50,750 nt of DNA from Ophiostoma sp. CBS 140.51 (taxonomy: Eukaryota; Ascomycota; Sordariomycetes; Ophiostomatales; Ophiostomataceae). Of the stretch, positions 1 to 10,337 are shown piece by piece (position 1 is the stretch's first letter; each line of letters begins with the position of its first letter). The DNA lies in NCBI GenBank assembly GCA_029298735.1, contig JANSLP010000247.1, positions 1 through 50,750 on the forward strand, in the 5' to 3' direction. Under the pieces are notes generated by a model that made no database searches, was not told the origin of the DNA, and worked only from the letters and a program-made list of their open reading frames with translations. The position numbers and the translations under genes are program-made.

Positions 1-789
1 AAGTATTCAAAATTTACTACAATCCTTAAAAGTAAAATACCAAACAATTTATTCATTTTATGATCACCATGAAAATCATATCAAAAGTCCCTTTTACAAC
101 TTCTTTGGTTGACTATATTTCAAAAGACCCAAAAGTCTCCATCTTTCCCCAGGTATCACGATGCCATTTATGGACAATGAAGAGGGCCGGCAAGTGCGTT
201 CTTCAGTGAAAGTCGCTCCTCCCCCCAAACGATTGGCGTTCTGGAGGTTCTACGGCGACATTGCTATGTTAGGCCCTGTAGGGGGTTAAAGATTTTCCCG
301 CAGTCGCCGTAGCGCCGCCTGCCACCCCCAATTGGGGGTTCTCCGCACGCTCTCCGCATGCTGTTCTGCCCCCTGTAGGTGCCTGCCGGGAGAGACGGCA
401 TAAGTACCGGCATTACGTAAGGTCGCTCGAACGCTATGGGCGCTGTTGGATTTGGAGGGAAGGAGCGCCCAAGGAGCGCTGGAAAAAGGTAAAAGAGCCC
501 TGGTGGTAGGCGCGATTGACATGACAGGCTCACATGGCAGGAGCCAACAAACATCGCCAGCGACTTTTGTCCAAAGAAGGCAGGATCTCGCTATTGTCTA
601 CCTTTTCGATCGGCAAACAAACTCAAAATCATAAACAAGCCTCATACACCACGAGGCTGAACATACAACAACGAGGCTGACATTGCTACACTACACACAC
701 ATCGCATTTGACACATAACCACACTACCTTCACGACAACATTGCATCGCATCCCTCGCATCGCTCGGCCGCCATCACTATGACGGCAGC
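1..789. other. Upstream region of the Zn2Cys6 regulator, no gene seen
   Basis: The first 150 bases are AT-rich. The rest is mixed, and the last 150 bases before the regulator's start are C/A-rich, as is usual for a fungal 5' leader. Small open frames on both strands show no recognisable motif and overlap one another, so none is called. The window edge cuts off whatever lies further left. Confidence 0.6.
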
Positions 790-820
790 ATGGACGACGA
801 TAGGAGCACCAGTAGCGTGA
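779..820 (+). promoter_or_regulatory. Short upstream ORF overlapping the regulator's start codon
   Basis: An ATG at 779 opens a 13-codon frame that closes with TGA at 818-820. It is out of frame with, and overlaps, the ATG of the transcription factor at 790. An overlapping upstream frame cannot be followed by simple reinitiation, so ribosomes must leak past the first ATG to make the regulator. The ATG has T at -1 and a pyrimidine at -2, which suggests a weak context. That it acts in regulation is inference from position only, and it needs the transcript start to lie upstream of 779. Confidence 0.4.
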
Positions 821-3399
821 TTGGCGGTGCTGGAGGCGGCCCTCCTAGCACAGCAGGCGGCACCGCACCCCGGATCCTGCCTAAACGCAGCCGCGCAGCG
901 CTCGCCTGCAATGCCTGCCGGAAAGTGAAGAGCAAGTGCGACGGCGCGCGGCCGAGCTGTACGCGCTGCAGCCGGCAGAACACCGAGTGCGTCTACACGC
1001 TCAATGTGCACGACCGGCGGATGGACAGACAGGAAGAGCGGCGAGCACACTTGGCTCTGAAGCACAAAGTGAACGAGCTGGAGGCGAAGTTGGCGGCGAA
1101 GAGCGGCGGGGGCGGTGTTGGAGGAGGAGGCGCAGGAGCAACGCCAGACGATGACACAGACGATGCGTCGCCAGCCCAGGCAAGCAACACAGGGCTGTCG
1201 GACGCGGGCAGCCGAGGAACCAACGCTGGCTCGGCCGTGGACGCGCTGGCGACGGGCGCATTTGACCACCGGCCAGCAGCAGAGATTGGCTACTTTGGCC
1301 CGACATCCAACCACGCAATCTTTAGGGCAGTGACGACGGCCATGGTCAACTCGGGATATCGCTTGACTGTATTGCGACAACAGGAAGAGGAAGATTGTAG
1401 TGGGCAAGGGCAATCCAGAAACCACCGAAGTCATGCACCAAACGTGCAGCCAATTGCACACAATGGCCACCAAACACGACCAATTCCATTCACCGACACA
1501 TCAGCCATTGGCGGCAGCGGTTCTTCAACAAATCTGGGAGTGAATGCAAACCGTCGAGACGACCACCACTACCCGAGTCCGACAATGGCTCGACAATGGG
1601 TCACCCTCTTCTTCGACACAGTTGGCGCCATGCTGCCCTACGTCAGCGAGACGTCTCTCCTGAAAGAAATTGACGCGGCAGCTAGCGCTGGCAGTCTCGA
1701 TCGATTAGCACCACGGTCCCGCTCGACAGAAGGGTTGCTCAACGTTGTTTTTGCACATGCGCTGGTCGCGGCTGGTAAGGAGGATGTGGCGGAGCCGTTT
1801 TACCACCGAGCTGTAGCTCTGTTATTACTCGAAGAACAGGCTGTCTCGACACCAACGATGCACACCGTCCAGAGTCTGTTGTTGCTAGGCAGTTTTCAAC
1901 AAAACTCACAACGAGCCATGGCCAGTCTGGCAACACACTCGCTCGCCGTCAAGGCGTCATATCAACTCGGATTACATTCACCGTCTACTTACGAAGGCCT
2001 CAGCACGACTGACAAAGAGCTGCGAGCAAAGCTGTGGTTTGCCGTGGTGAACCAAGACATGATTCTGGGTACGGGTCTCGGCCGACCCTGCCTCATCCCA
2101 CCGGCCTACGTCCAGTACCGCATGCTCGACAGTGTCGCACCACCACCTACCGCTATGACGACAGTGCTGTCAACTGAAAGTGAGAGCTTGTTTTACTACA
2201 GGCACCTGTCAGCTCTGCACGCCATTATGGGTGTAGCCGTTGAAACGGTTTACGGAGCCAACATAGGCACAACATCGGCGTTCTTTAAAGACAGCACCGA
2301 AGACAACGACAGTGTGGATGGAACACCACGGGCTCTCGTGGCCAAGACGATGGACCTGCTCTTCAGGTTACAGAAATGGCAGACGGAAATACGACCGTTT
2401 GGCATCCTCACCTCAGTTCAAGCCGAGCGGTTCAGCGTGTGGACAGCGGCAACATTCCAGGCTGAGCGGTACTCGATCGCACTGTCCGTCTACTACTACA
2501 AGACGGTGATGCTGGTGTGTGCACCACTGCTGATGAGAGTGCTGGAGCTTGTGACAGACGCAGGCACGACGGCGAGTGGTGGAGCAGCTCCTGCGACGGC
2601 AGCTGCCACAAGGGGTGGTGCTGCGGCCAGTGCAGGAGTAGGCACTGCTGGTGACACTCCCGCTTCGTTCAACAGCATGCTACTTGAGATGGCAGCCCCT
2701 GTCCTCAAAAAGGAACTGCACGCTATCGGCGAGTACCAGAAGATTGCTCACGGCCTGCTCCGGCACCAGCCCAGCTTCTTCAAGTCAAACGCCATCTGGT
2801 GGGTGTGCAACTTCAACTCGCTTACCATGTCGCTGCACCTGTTTGCACTGTGGCTAGTCTGCATCCTGTCGGAGTCAATGTCTACAGCTCTGGGCAGCAG
2901 CATGGCTGGCGTCGAGGCCCACTTGCTCGAAGCTATCGAGATTTTGAGGGGTGTTGGCGGCACAAGCATGATGAGCGTCAAAGCGTTTCACTCTTTGAAG
3001 CGGTACATGCGACTAGCGCGAGCAATAGCACCGAGCGGACATGCAGCGGCGGCAGGGTCGGCACCGCCCATCAACTTTGACGAGCTACTGGGGCAGCATC
3101 ATACGAGCGTACCTCACCCACAACAGCAGACACACCAGCAAACACAGTCACACGCACCACAGCAACAACACCAGCCACACCCGCAACACAATGCCTTTGA
3201 CCCGAGCCAACCACATTCGACGACCGACCCTGGCAGTCTGTTCTCGAGCGGGGCGTTCCTGTGGGACGGCTTTCCCGACGCGGGGATGAACTATGTGGGC
3301 GACCTGTTCTACCAACAGCTCGAGGGCGATTTTCTGGGGGACAGCAGCATAGGCGGGCTGCCCGGTGGGTTCGACATGCAGCTTGACCGGGTGCCGTGA
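790..3399 (+). CDS. Zn2Cys6 (GAL4-type) fungal transcription factor
   Basis: An 869-aa intronless protein. Near the N-terminus lies a complete binuclear zinc cluster with cysteines at about 40, 43, 50, 57, 60 and 67 (spacing C-x2-C-x6-C-x6-C-x2-C-x6-C), preceded by a basic KRSR patch and followed by a short coiled linker (residues about 75-105). Residues about 270-600 have the helical character of the fungal-specific regulatory domain, including the HSLAVKASYQLGLH stretch and an ELRAKLWFAVV segment typical of this family. The C-terminus is rich in His/Gln (about 775-810) and then acidic/aromatic, as expected for an activation region. The ATG at 790 is the first in frame. It sits at the edge of the metabolic genes and converges on the monooxygenase gene with only about 250 bp between stop codons. 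It is therefore a good candidate for the local pathway regulator, which is inference. Its DNA target is unknown. Confidence 0.93.
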   Translation: MDDDRSTSSVIGGAGGGPPSTAGGTAPRILPKRSRAALACNACRKVKSKCDGARPSCTRCSRQNTECVYTLNVHDRRMDRQEERRAHLALKHKVNELEAKLAAKSGGGGVGGGGAGATPDDDTDDASPAQASNTGLSDAGSRGTNAGSAVDALATGAFDHRPAAEIGYFGPTSNHAIFRAVTTAMVNSGYRLTVLRQQEEEDCSGQGQSRNHRSHAPNVQPIAHNGHQTRPIPFTDTSAIGGSGSSTNLGVNANRRDDHHYPSPTMARQWVTLFFDTVGAMLPYVSETSLLKEIDAAASAGSLDRLAPRSRSTEGLLNVVFAHALVAAGKEDVAEPFYHRAVALLLLEEQAVSTPTMHTVQSLLLLGSFQQNSQRAMASLATHSLAVKASYQLGLHSPSTYEGLSTTDKELRAKLWFAVVNQDMILGTGLGRPCLIPPAYVQYRMLDSVAPPPTAMTTVLSTESESLFYYRHLSALHAIMGVAVETVYGANIGTTSAFFKDSTEDNDSVDGTPRALVAKTMDLLFRLQKWQTEIRPFGILTSVQAERFSVWTAATFQAERYSIALSVYYYKTVMLVCAPLLMRVLELVTDAGTTASGGAAPATAAATRGGAAASAGVGTAGDTPASFNSMLLEMAAPVLKKELHAIGEYQKIAHGLLRHQPSFFKSNAIWWVCNFNSLTMSLHLFALWLVCILSESMSTALGSSMAGVEAHLLEAIEILRGVGGTSMMSVKAFHSLKRYMRLARAIAPSGHAAAAGSAPPINFDELLGQHHTSVPHPQQQTHQQTQSHAPQQQHQPHPQHNAFDPSQPHSTTDPGSLFSSGAFLWDGFPDAGMNYVGDLFYQQLEGDFLGDSSIGGLPGGFDMQLDRVP

Positions 3400-3647
3400 G
3401 GAGTCGGTAAGTCGGTGAGTTAATGGCGTTGTAGTTTTAATTTTGGATATACCTTTTGAATATATTTTGCATTTTTTGAATATAATTTTAGTTTCCGTTT
3501 CGCTGATCATGCTTCTTTTGTGCTTGTCTTTAAGATGATGGTGATGATATTATGCTACTAAATACAAGAAATAAATAAATACAGGCTAAGAAGATGACAA
3601 ACGAAAAGCGAGAAAGCAAGGAGCAATTTCGGCCCCTTAGTCCCCCT

Positions 3648-5042
3648 CTACAAAATCTCATACAATCCCTCGAACAAGTCACCCGCCAGCTTCATACAGT
3701 CATGCGAGTAAATCATCTTCTGCACTTCGGGCGAGGCCCACTTGTCCGGCACGTTGGCACCGCTCTTCTTGGAGTCGGCAAACATCTTGTCGCGCTCCTC
3801 CTTGGCCTTGCTATCGCCCAGGTGCAGTGTGCGGCCCGAGAAAGCAGCCAGGTCGACCAGCGTGGTGGTCCGCTTCTTGCGGATAAACTCATAGATTTGC
3901 AGGCAGCGGTGCAGCGTGGCAGGCTCGTTGTCGGGCGCACGGCTCAGCACCTCGGCGATGACAGCAGCGTCCTCGATGGCCATGGCTGCGCCCTGGTTCA
4001 GGTGAGGCAGCGTTGGGTGGCAGGCGTCACCAACCAGAGCGACAGTGCCGTTGACCCAGGTCGGCAGGGCCTTGTGCATGCGCAGCTTCCACTCGCAGAC
4101 CTCGCCCTCAGGAACAAGGTCCATCAGACGCTGGACGAGCGGGCAGAAATCGCTAAATACGGACATCATGTCGGCCTTGCTGCCCGTCGTCGTGTACGTC
4201 GCCGAGGGGGCAGCAGCAAAGTGCTCATCAGGCTGGGTCGAGGACATGTTGTAGATGGTCTTGTTCTCAACAGGGTAGGCGATCCAGTGGCGGCGGGCGC
4301 CGATCCAGCGGGTGACCTGGTTGCTGTCAATCAGGGCCAGCATCTCCGGGTCGTGCTCCATCTTCTCGCGCGGGATCATGATGCGGTAGGCAGCCTGGCC
4401 AGTGTCCTCGACGCTGGCTTCGTGGCCGAGCGCGCCCATAATCTGGGTGCGCGTCTTGGACTTGACGCCGTCGGCGCCGACGAAGACGTCGCAGACCTCA
4501 GTGACCGTCTCGGGAGCAGCATCAGCAGACGCCCGCTTGGTCAGAGTGAATGTGACTCTCGGCTCGTAGGCCGTGATCTCGTCAAACGTGTGGCCAAAGT
4601 GGAAGGTAATACCCTTCTCCTTGAGACAAGCATCGTAAATTGAGCCGGCCAGCGAAGCGCGGTGGCCTGTGCAGTGGGGGAATCCGTACATCTTGCGGAT
4701 GTTGGGCATGTGGACGTGGGTGAGCTCCTCGTCGGTGGCGCCGTTGCGGATGCTCGTCTCGCGGACCTCGGTGGCGCCCTTCTCAATGGCGTCCCAGCAG
4801 CCGAGCCGGGTCAGAATGCGCACCAGGTTGGGAGCAAGCTGGATACCGGCGCCGACAAAACCCAGACCAGAGGCATTCTCGTAGACGTGAATGTCGGTGA
4901 AGTTCTTTTTGGCGAGCGCGAGCGCAGAGGCCAAACCGCCCATACCAGCACCGACAATGGCGATGCGCAGGTCCTGAGGACGAGGAGTGGCGGGCGCGTC
5001 AGCCGCAGCCGCAGCCGGAGCCTGAGAAGCCTGGACAGCCAT
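3648..5042 (-). CDS. FAD-dependent aromatic monooxygenase, salicylate hydroxylase-like
   Basis: A 464-aa class A flavoprotein monooxygenase. The N-terminal dinucleotide fold RIAIVGAGMGGLASALAL (GxGxxG about 31-36) binds the ADP part of FAD. The ADG motif near residue 187 (VFVGADGVKSKTR) and the GD motif near 334 (VALVGDACHPTLPHLNQG) complete the family signature. The relatives are salicylate, 3-hydroxybenzoate 6- and 6-hydroxynicotinate 3-hydroxylases, which use NAD(P)H and O2 to hydroxylate an aromatic acid, sometimes with loss of CO2. The exact substrate cannot be read from sequence. I chose the ATG at 5042 because it lies about 25 residues before the FAD fold, gives the usual family length and has G at -3 and G at +4. 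The frame stays open upstream, with ATGs at 5228 and 5507, so a longer form with an S/T/Q-rich leader is possible. It shares the upstream region with the divergent 119-aa gene at 6815. Confidence 0.9.
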   Translation of the reverse strand: MAVQASQAPAAAAADAPATPRPQDLRIAIVGAGMGGLASALALAKKNFTDIHVYENASGLGFVGAGIQLAPNLVRILTRLGCWDAIEKGATEVRETSIRNGATDEELTHVHMPNIRKMYGFPHCTGHRASLAGSIYDACLKEKGITFHFGHTFDEITAYEPRVTFTLTKRASADAAPETVTEVCDVFVGADGVKSKTRTQIMGALGHEASVEDTGQAAYRIMIPREKMEHDPEMLALIDSNQVTRWIGARRHWIAYPVENKTIYNMSSTQPDEHFAAAPSATYTTTGSKADMMSVFSDFCPLVQRLMDLVPEGEVCEWKLRMHKALPTWVNGTVALVGDACHPTLPHLNQGAAMAIEDAAVIAEVLSRAPDNEPATLHRCLQIYEFIRKKRTTTLVDLAAFSGRTLHLGDSKAKEERDKMFADSKKSGANVPDKWASPEVQKMIYSHDCMKLAGDLFEGLYEIL

Positions 5043-6814
5043 TTCTGGTTCTTGTGTGGGTTGTGAAGTTGGTTGCGGAGATTGGGGTGATTGTGCAGAA
5101 GTTGAAATTGATTTGTTTGTGGTGCTGGTGGTATTTGACTCTGTTTTGGTGATCTTGCTTGGACTGCTAAACAACGACTTGACTCTCTTCCACAGCTCGC
5201 GACGAAGGTTGCGGATGTAAGTGGACATGGAAAGAGATGTGAACCAGGTTTCTTTTGGGGAAAAGGGGTTTATTTGTTGGAGAAATGGGGCGGATAAAAA
5301 AATCGAATGAACGATCGAGACGGAGAACCAAGGACGCCAGTGACGACGCCAAAAAGATACCAAGAGGGAGGCTTGTTGCGAAAGTACAAAGTTGAGGAAG
5401 AACGAATTTACGGAATATGGGGTACAAGAGGCGAAGACGAGACTTGAAAAACAAAAAAGACGCGAAACAGGAAATAGCTTCAATAAGCTCCATCGGAAGG
5501 TCTCCATTTTATTTGTTCTCCTTGCGTCTCATGGGGGCCTTTGCCATCCGTAATGCGCGGCTCCTGCTTCCGTTTGGGGTCATCTCTTCTCTCCTCATCG
5601 GATCGTCCGTAACAAGCGTGTCCGAAAACAAGAAGAAAAAAAAGACCAGGCAAGCAGAAAGAGAGCAAGGTGAAAGAAGGCCTAGCCAAGACCCCGGTAC
5701 AGGCCCGCAAGAGCCGTTACGGCAGCTTGAATGGCAGTTGTTTTCGCCTCGAATTACGGACTAAGACCGCTTTCTCATTCGTGCTTTGAGTGCTTTGTTT
5801 CTGCTTATTGTCATTCGTTTTTCCAGTCTTTTTCCTGGTCCTTGTTTTGCTCCATTTCCTCTGCTCTCTTCCTTCTGATCAGCCCAGCTCCACACAGTTT
5901 CTCCGCACTCCGCAAATGATAACCAAAGACGAGAGCTCTAATCAAAAGAAAAGCAAGTGAACAAGAGAGAAAGAGAGAAAGAACAATGACCATTGCCACG
6001 CATTCGCAGCTTCTGTGTGTCAAGTGCCAGCTGGTGTGGAGTTGAGCCCGCCCGGACGGCACTAACACCCTGGACATGGAGTCAAGATGGATCCCCTGAC
6101 GGAGGCAATCGAAGCTCTACCCGCCAATCGGAAAGCAGATGGCCGGCCTTTGACAGGGAAACACAGCCAACCAATGGCTTCAAAGACAGCCGGGATGACA
6201 CCAAGGAGAGGGGCTTCCAAGAATTGGAGAAGATGGAGGGTGTACGAAATACATGATTTATCTTTTGTTGAAAAAGATAGGAAGAAGACTGGCAGCAAAG
6301 ACAAAATGAAACGGGGAAAGTGCGGCAGAGACTCGGCAGGCAAGAGTCGCGTGCAGCCCAGGTTGCAGCTCAGGGTCATGTTTCTTCCCCTAGCGGATTT
6401 TGAAAATCAAATTTGAGTTTTTGTGTGAATGACCTGCAGTTGGAGAAACGGAGTCTGCCGCGCCGTCGTACTGAACTCATGTGGCTGTCTGTATTTTCAT
6501 TTGGCCCAATTCAGACGGCTAGGAGTCCCTGGCCACTCCCACGGAAGAAGCGATGACGCCGCTCCCTCGCGGTATCGGAACCGAGGACAAGCAGCGAGAG
6601 CGTGTAAGGCGAAAAAAATAATTCAAAGTAAAATGGTAAAATAAAGTGAACGAAAATAAATCCAAAATCAACTACCGTCATATCGATAAACCGAGCTTCT
6701 GAAACATTACATCCAAACATACGCAGCTGGACATCGACAGTCAACATCGAACGACACCGTCCTCGACCTTACCATTTCCCCTCACAACCCCAACACCTCA
6801 ACACCAAATTCAAT
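5043..6814. other. Divergent intergenic region between monooxygenase and 119-aa protein genes
   Basis: About 1.8 kb with no convincing gene. The first 470 bases are an in-frame open extension of the monooxygenase ORF. The remainder has scattered A-rich stretches and short frames without motifs. A CCG-N7-CGG everted triplet occurs near 5550, a form some zinc-cluster proteins bind, but one such hit per few kb is expected by chance. The region probably holds both promoters. Confidence 0.5.
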
Positions 6815-7259
6815 ATGTCTACCGCTCCTTCTGGCCAGCCGTACCGTCTGCTCACGGTCAACAACGCGCCCGCGCGCGCCAAGCTGCTTATTGGCCGTGT
6901 CACCACCAACCTGGCCGACCAGTACCAGATTGAGCATGTCGGCAACTGCTTGTCCAAGGATGAGGTCTTTGAGAAGGTGACGGAGCTGAATCCAGACATT
7001 ATCGTAAGTCGTTTTCCCTAGCACGACAACGTCATGCCTTTTGTTTATGTCGTCGTCGGTCATCGACTTCGTCGCTGACCTCTTATAGTGCTGTGCCTCC
7101 ATGTGGACGCCCGAGGAAGCCGCCGAGATGCACTCTATCGCCCGTTCCGTCAAGCCCGAGATCAAGACCCACGCTATCCCGCAAGGCCTGCAGGTCCGTG
7201 AGGGCCCTGACGCCATTGTCGCTCATCTGTCCGAGGCTCTGCCCAAGCTGCTGGCATAG
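6815..7259 (+). CDS. Small alpha/beta protein of unknown function (119 aa, one intron)
   Basis: Two exons, 6815-7003 and 7089-7259, are joined over an 85-bp intron with a GTAAGT donor, a CTGAC branch-like site and a TATAG acceptor. The join gives NPDII/CCASMWTPEE without a frame break. The ATG lies in a strong leader context (tcaatATGTC). I do not recognise the family. Predicted secondary structure by eye alternates strand and helix four times: YRLLTVNN, the helix with ARAKLLIGRV, YQIEHVGNC, SKDEVFEKV, NPDIICCAS, TPEEAAEMHSIARSV, a KTHAIPQGLQV strand, then PDAIVAHLSEAL. That pattern suggests a small Rossmann-like or CheY/B12-binding-like domain. No signal peptide or membrane segment is seen. 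It is divergent to the monooxygenase and convergent with the FAH-family gene (about 200 bp between stops), so it sits in the heart of the cluster. A role as accessory enzyme or small-molecule binder is inference. Confidence 0.85.
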
Positions 7260-7455
7260 ACGTGTTCGTGTGAGATAGAAAGATAGATTTCTTGTCTTAA
7301 TTAGAATGGCCTGGGATAGATATTAAAGCGGTAGAAAAGCAATGAAATATGAATGACACACACATGAACTGCAATTTGGGGACCATTTGGTTGTGCTTGA
7401 ACACTTTGAACATAACCCGTCTATTTTGTCTATATCTCTACCTGCCACGCACCGC

Positions 7456-8391
7456 TTACTTCTCATTGACAAACGTGTTCGACAGGGTGCCAATGTGAGG
7501 CAGAATCTCGACCGAGAACTCGTCGCCCTCCTGCAGCGTCTCCTTGGGCGTCCGGCCCATACCAACACCCGCTGGTGTGCCCGTAATAATGACAGTACCG
7601 GGCTTCAAAGTTGTGCTCTGTGACAGGAAGCTGACAATCTTGGGCACCGCGAAAATCAAGTCGTCGACGCCGCCGTCCTGCAGCACTTTGCCATTCTTCA
7701 GGCCGCGGACGTGCAGCGTGGAGGGGTCCTTGATGACGTCCTTGGACACAATCGTAGGACCAATCGGGCACGCACCGTCAAAGCCCTTGGAGAAGCACCA
7801 TTGCGACTGGTTCAGCTGGCTCGTCCGGCTCGAGACGTCGTTGCAGGCCGTGTAGCCCAGGACATAGTCAAGCGCGTCAGCCTCGCTGACGTTCTTGGCT
7901 GTCTTGCCAATGACCACAGCCAGCTCCGACTCGTAGTCGCCGCAGTTGTCGACCTGGGTGAGCTTGGGCAGCACAACCTCGCCGGGGCCAGTCAATGCCG
8001 TGTCGGGCTTCAGGAACACCGTGGGCATCTCAGGCAGGGCCATGCCGACCTCGGCGGCGTGGTTCTTGTAGTTGAGACCGATGCACCGGATGGTGCCAAC
8101 CTCACTCTGGGCCAGCGGCGACAGAAGCTTGCCAATCGTCTCTGTGGCGCCCGTCGGTGCGCCAGGGCTGAGGACCGAAGCACCGCCAAAGACATTGACC
8201 AGTACCGACTGGCCAGCACGGACGGCAACACCGACATCGAGGGCAGCATCAGCAGGCTCGCCGATGAGCGTGGCCGCCGGGTTGCTCTTGGGCACGAAGC
8301 GGACGAGGCCTGGACAAATTAGTTAGGTACAGACGAAGTAAGGACCAAAAGAGGGGCTGAAGTACTCACGCTTAAACAGAGCTGCCGACAT
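7456..8391 (-). CDS. Fumarylacetoacetate hydrolase-family protein (possible fumarylpyruvate or related hydrolase)
   Basis: A 291-aa protein in two exons. Exon 1 is only 22 coding bases (8391-8370, MSAALFK). A 60-bp intron (8369-8310, GTGAGT donor, CTAAC branch, CCAG acceptor) follows, then exon 2 from 8309. The join restores MSAALFKRLVRFVPK. Family marks are CIGLNYKNHAAE (about residues 82-93), the metal-binding pair in DYESELAVVIG (about 133) and the Asp of GYTACNDVSSR (about 163), followed by GTVIITGTPAGVGMG near the C-terminus. The family cleaves C-C bonds or decarboxylates acylpyruvate-type acids with Mg or Mn. Length fits FAHD1/fumarylpyruvate hydrolase-type members rather than long tyrosine-pathway FAH. 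Next to a salicylate-hydroxylase-like enzyme, a role in cleaving a ring-fission product is plausible. That is inference, and an oxaloacetate decarboxylase-like activity is an alternative. Confidence 0.9.
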
Positions 8392-9348
8392 GATGATAAT
8401 CGTACGAGATGTGAGTGTTGGAAAGATAAAATCGGATGTCTCGAGATGTCGTCGTCAATGGAAAGTCAACAAACTGTAAATGGTCGCCAATGTGTTATTG
8501 ATAGTAAGATTTACGTGGTAGTGATAGCTATGTGTGTGCAATTCACAATGTTACGCCATAGTCGCGGACCTATAGCTACCTCCGCATTTCGGAGTTTGAC
8601 CAGAGACCATTTTGGTGGGATATTATGGAGAAGCTTCTCTGTCCGTCTTCCACTCCTTTTTCTCACACTATTTTTCTAGTTCACAGGGAGTTGGGGCGGA
8701 TCATTGTTTCTGGCCTCGCGTCATTTGCCGGCCAGACCTGCCACAAATGCGCAAGACTCTATCCCGGCCGGTCTAGACGGCCGCGGCGTTCTTTCGCAGT
8801 TTGGATTGATTTTGGCCACAAAACCGCCAGCCAATGGGATCCAAGTCTGCCGCACCGGACTTCCACCAATTTTGACTGAGAAAGAAGAACAAAGTGGGCC
8901 GGACTTGGACCATGTGCTCCACGAAAGGCGTGGCTCGCCCGCCCGCACTTGTTTCTCCCACCGGCGTCCTGTTCCCCGGGATAAAAGATAATGGAAAATT
9001 AAATTCAAAATAAATGCGTAAAAACGAGCCAGACGAAAAGTTCACGCGGCAAAGACTGTCAGCTGTCGACCCACGGATGGCCTGATGGGCCCTGGAAGCA
9101 GGAAGGAACAAGGACCGGAAGAGACAGAGACAGAGACAGAGAGAGCTGTTTTCCTAAACCAGCGACCGTCTCCTCACCGCCAACCAAAGGGAAGGAATAT
9201 GAAAACGGAGTACCGTTTGATAACGTTGCTGGTTGTTGACTGTATTTAGTGTTAGAGTTTCGTCTAATTCTATCTTGTCTCTACTCTTCCATCTTGACGT
9301 CCATCTTATTTCTTCACTTCTGTCTTGATTTGTTTCTATGTCTTTCTT
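8392..9348. other. Intergenic region upstream of the FAH-family gene
   Basis: No gene is supported. An inverted repeat CTCCG-N5-CGGAG lies at 8580-8594, about 190 bp upstream of the FAH-family start. A GC-rich near-palindrome centred on TCTAGA, with CGGCCG on both sides, lies near 8765-8783. Both contain CCG/CGG triplets of the kind zinc-cluster proteins bind, but neither spacing recurs clearly in the other cluster promoters. A short GAGACA tandem (three copies) starts at 9121. Confidence 0.4.
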
Positions 9349-10337
9349 CTAGAGGTTGTCCAGCTCCTCCTCTACTTCCCTTATTTTCACCACCCAATCC
9401 TCCATATCGGTGACAGTTTGTTGAACCGGTCTGGCCGGAAGTTGAGGGCATCGTCGCCCCATAATGGAAATAGACGGAGTCCCTCCTTGATAACTTCAGT
9501 ACTTCTTGCAAACAAAAAGAAAGATGATGTAATATTAGTAGCATTTTTTTATACCTTGACAATTTTCAGTAGCTCTGCCTCTTCGTTCTTCTTCGATCCT
9601 AGATTATCATAGACGCTCTCTCTCTGTAGCAAGATGCATATGCGTTGGTCCTTGGCGCGATGGCATGCAGTCACAAACGTCAGGAGAATCACCCTCCAAA
9701 GAGCTTCGTAGGTGGGGATCAAGAGTTCCAACGCTTCTCGTCTATCCACGCCTAGCTACAGGCGTTCCAGGGCATCCTTAAAGATAGTGAACTGCTCGAG
9801 TTTGGTTCCTGGAGTCGCATTCTTTGCCATCATCCGTAGTCTGTTAATCTCGTCAAAGACGATTGTCACATCTTTCTTATCGATAGGTGCACATCCAAAT
9901 GTCGGTCCAAACAGTGCGTTCAGGGCCACTCTCAAGCAGAGACTGCGTACAAGTTGGGCCAGACGGATAGACGTACTTGTTATGATCTCTTCTTTTATGA
10001 TATTCGTCGCAAAGACCATCAGAGCCTTCCACTCTGTGTTTCGTATTCTTTCCACGACTGTTTTGAGAAATGCCTTGTGCACATCTGGGTCGGCTGTCGT
10101 CAGCGAGTTGTGTATTCTTAAGGCATCTTCCAGCTTGTAGTTAGCCTTAGCTCTGAGTGCGAGACGATATTGTAGTCTGCTGCTGCCGTTCGTTTTGTCT
10201 CCAGCAAACGAAAAGTCCACAATACTTCTGCATCGACGAATGCGTTCATGGGCATCAGGCACTGTTGGGCCAAAGAGCCTGGCACGTCAAGAGCGAACAA
10301 AGCCCCGTAAGCGATCAATGAGTCCCCAAAATATCAT
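9349..10337 (-). pseudogene. Decayed cytochrome P450 gene
   Basis: Fragments of a microsomal-type fungal P450 occur in order on the minus strand but in shifting frames. A possible start at 10337 (MIFWGLIDRLRG) runs into an in-frame TGA before RARLFGPTVP. The longest piece (to about 9756) contains LVRSLCLRVALNALFG, like helix C-E regions of fungal P450s, and ends at a TAG. In another frame LELLIPTYEALWRV (about 9720) continues the protein. A further frame gives EVIKEGLRLFP (about 9465-9500), the K-helix with its ExxR (E-G-L-R), and this runs directly into GDDALNFRPDRF, the PERF-type motif, with the normal intervening beta-sheet region missing. The heme-binding Cys loop is absent. Only a short helical tail (EDWVVKIREVEEELDNL) follows. 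Stop, frameshifts and deletions mean no functional enzyme. The identity rests on these motifs by eye. Confidence 0.7.

Noticed and set aside
3594..4643. 349-codon frame on + opposite the FAD monooxygenase
   Set aside because: It mirrors the GC-rich third positions of the real gene on the other strand and has no domain of its own.
5550..8783. CCG-N7-CGG everted triplets near 5550 and 8770 as binding sites of the cluster regulator
   Set aside because: About one such site per 4 kb or less is expected in DNA of this composition, and the same spacing was not found upstream of the DUF3500 or MFS genes.
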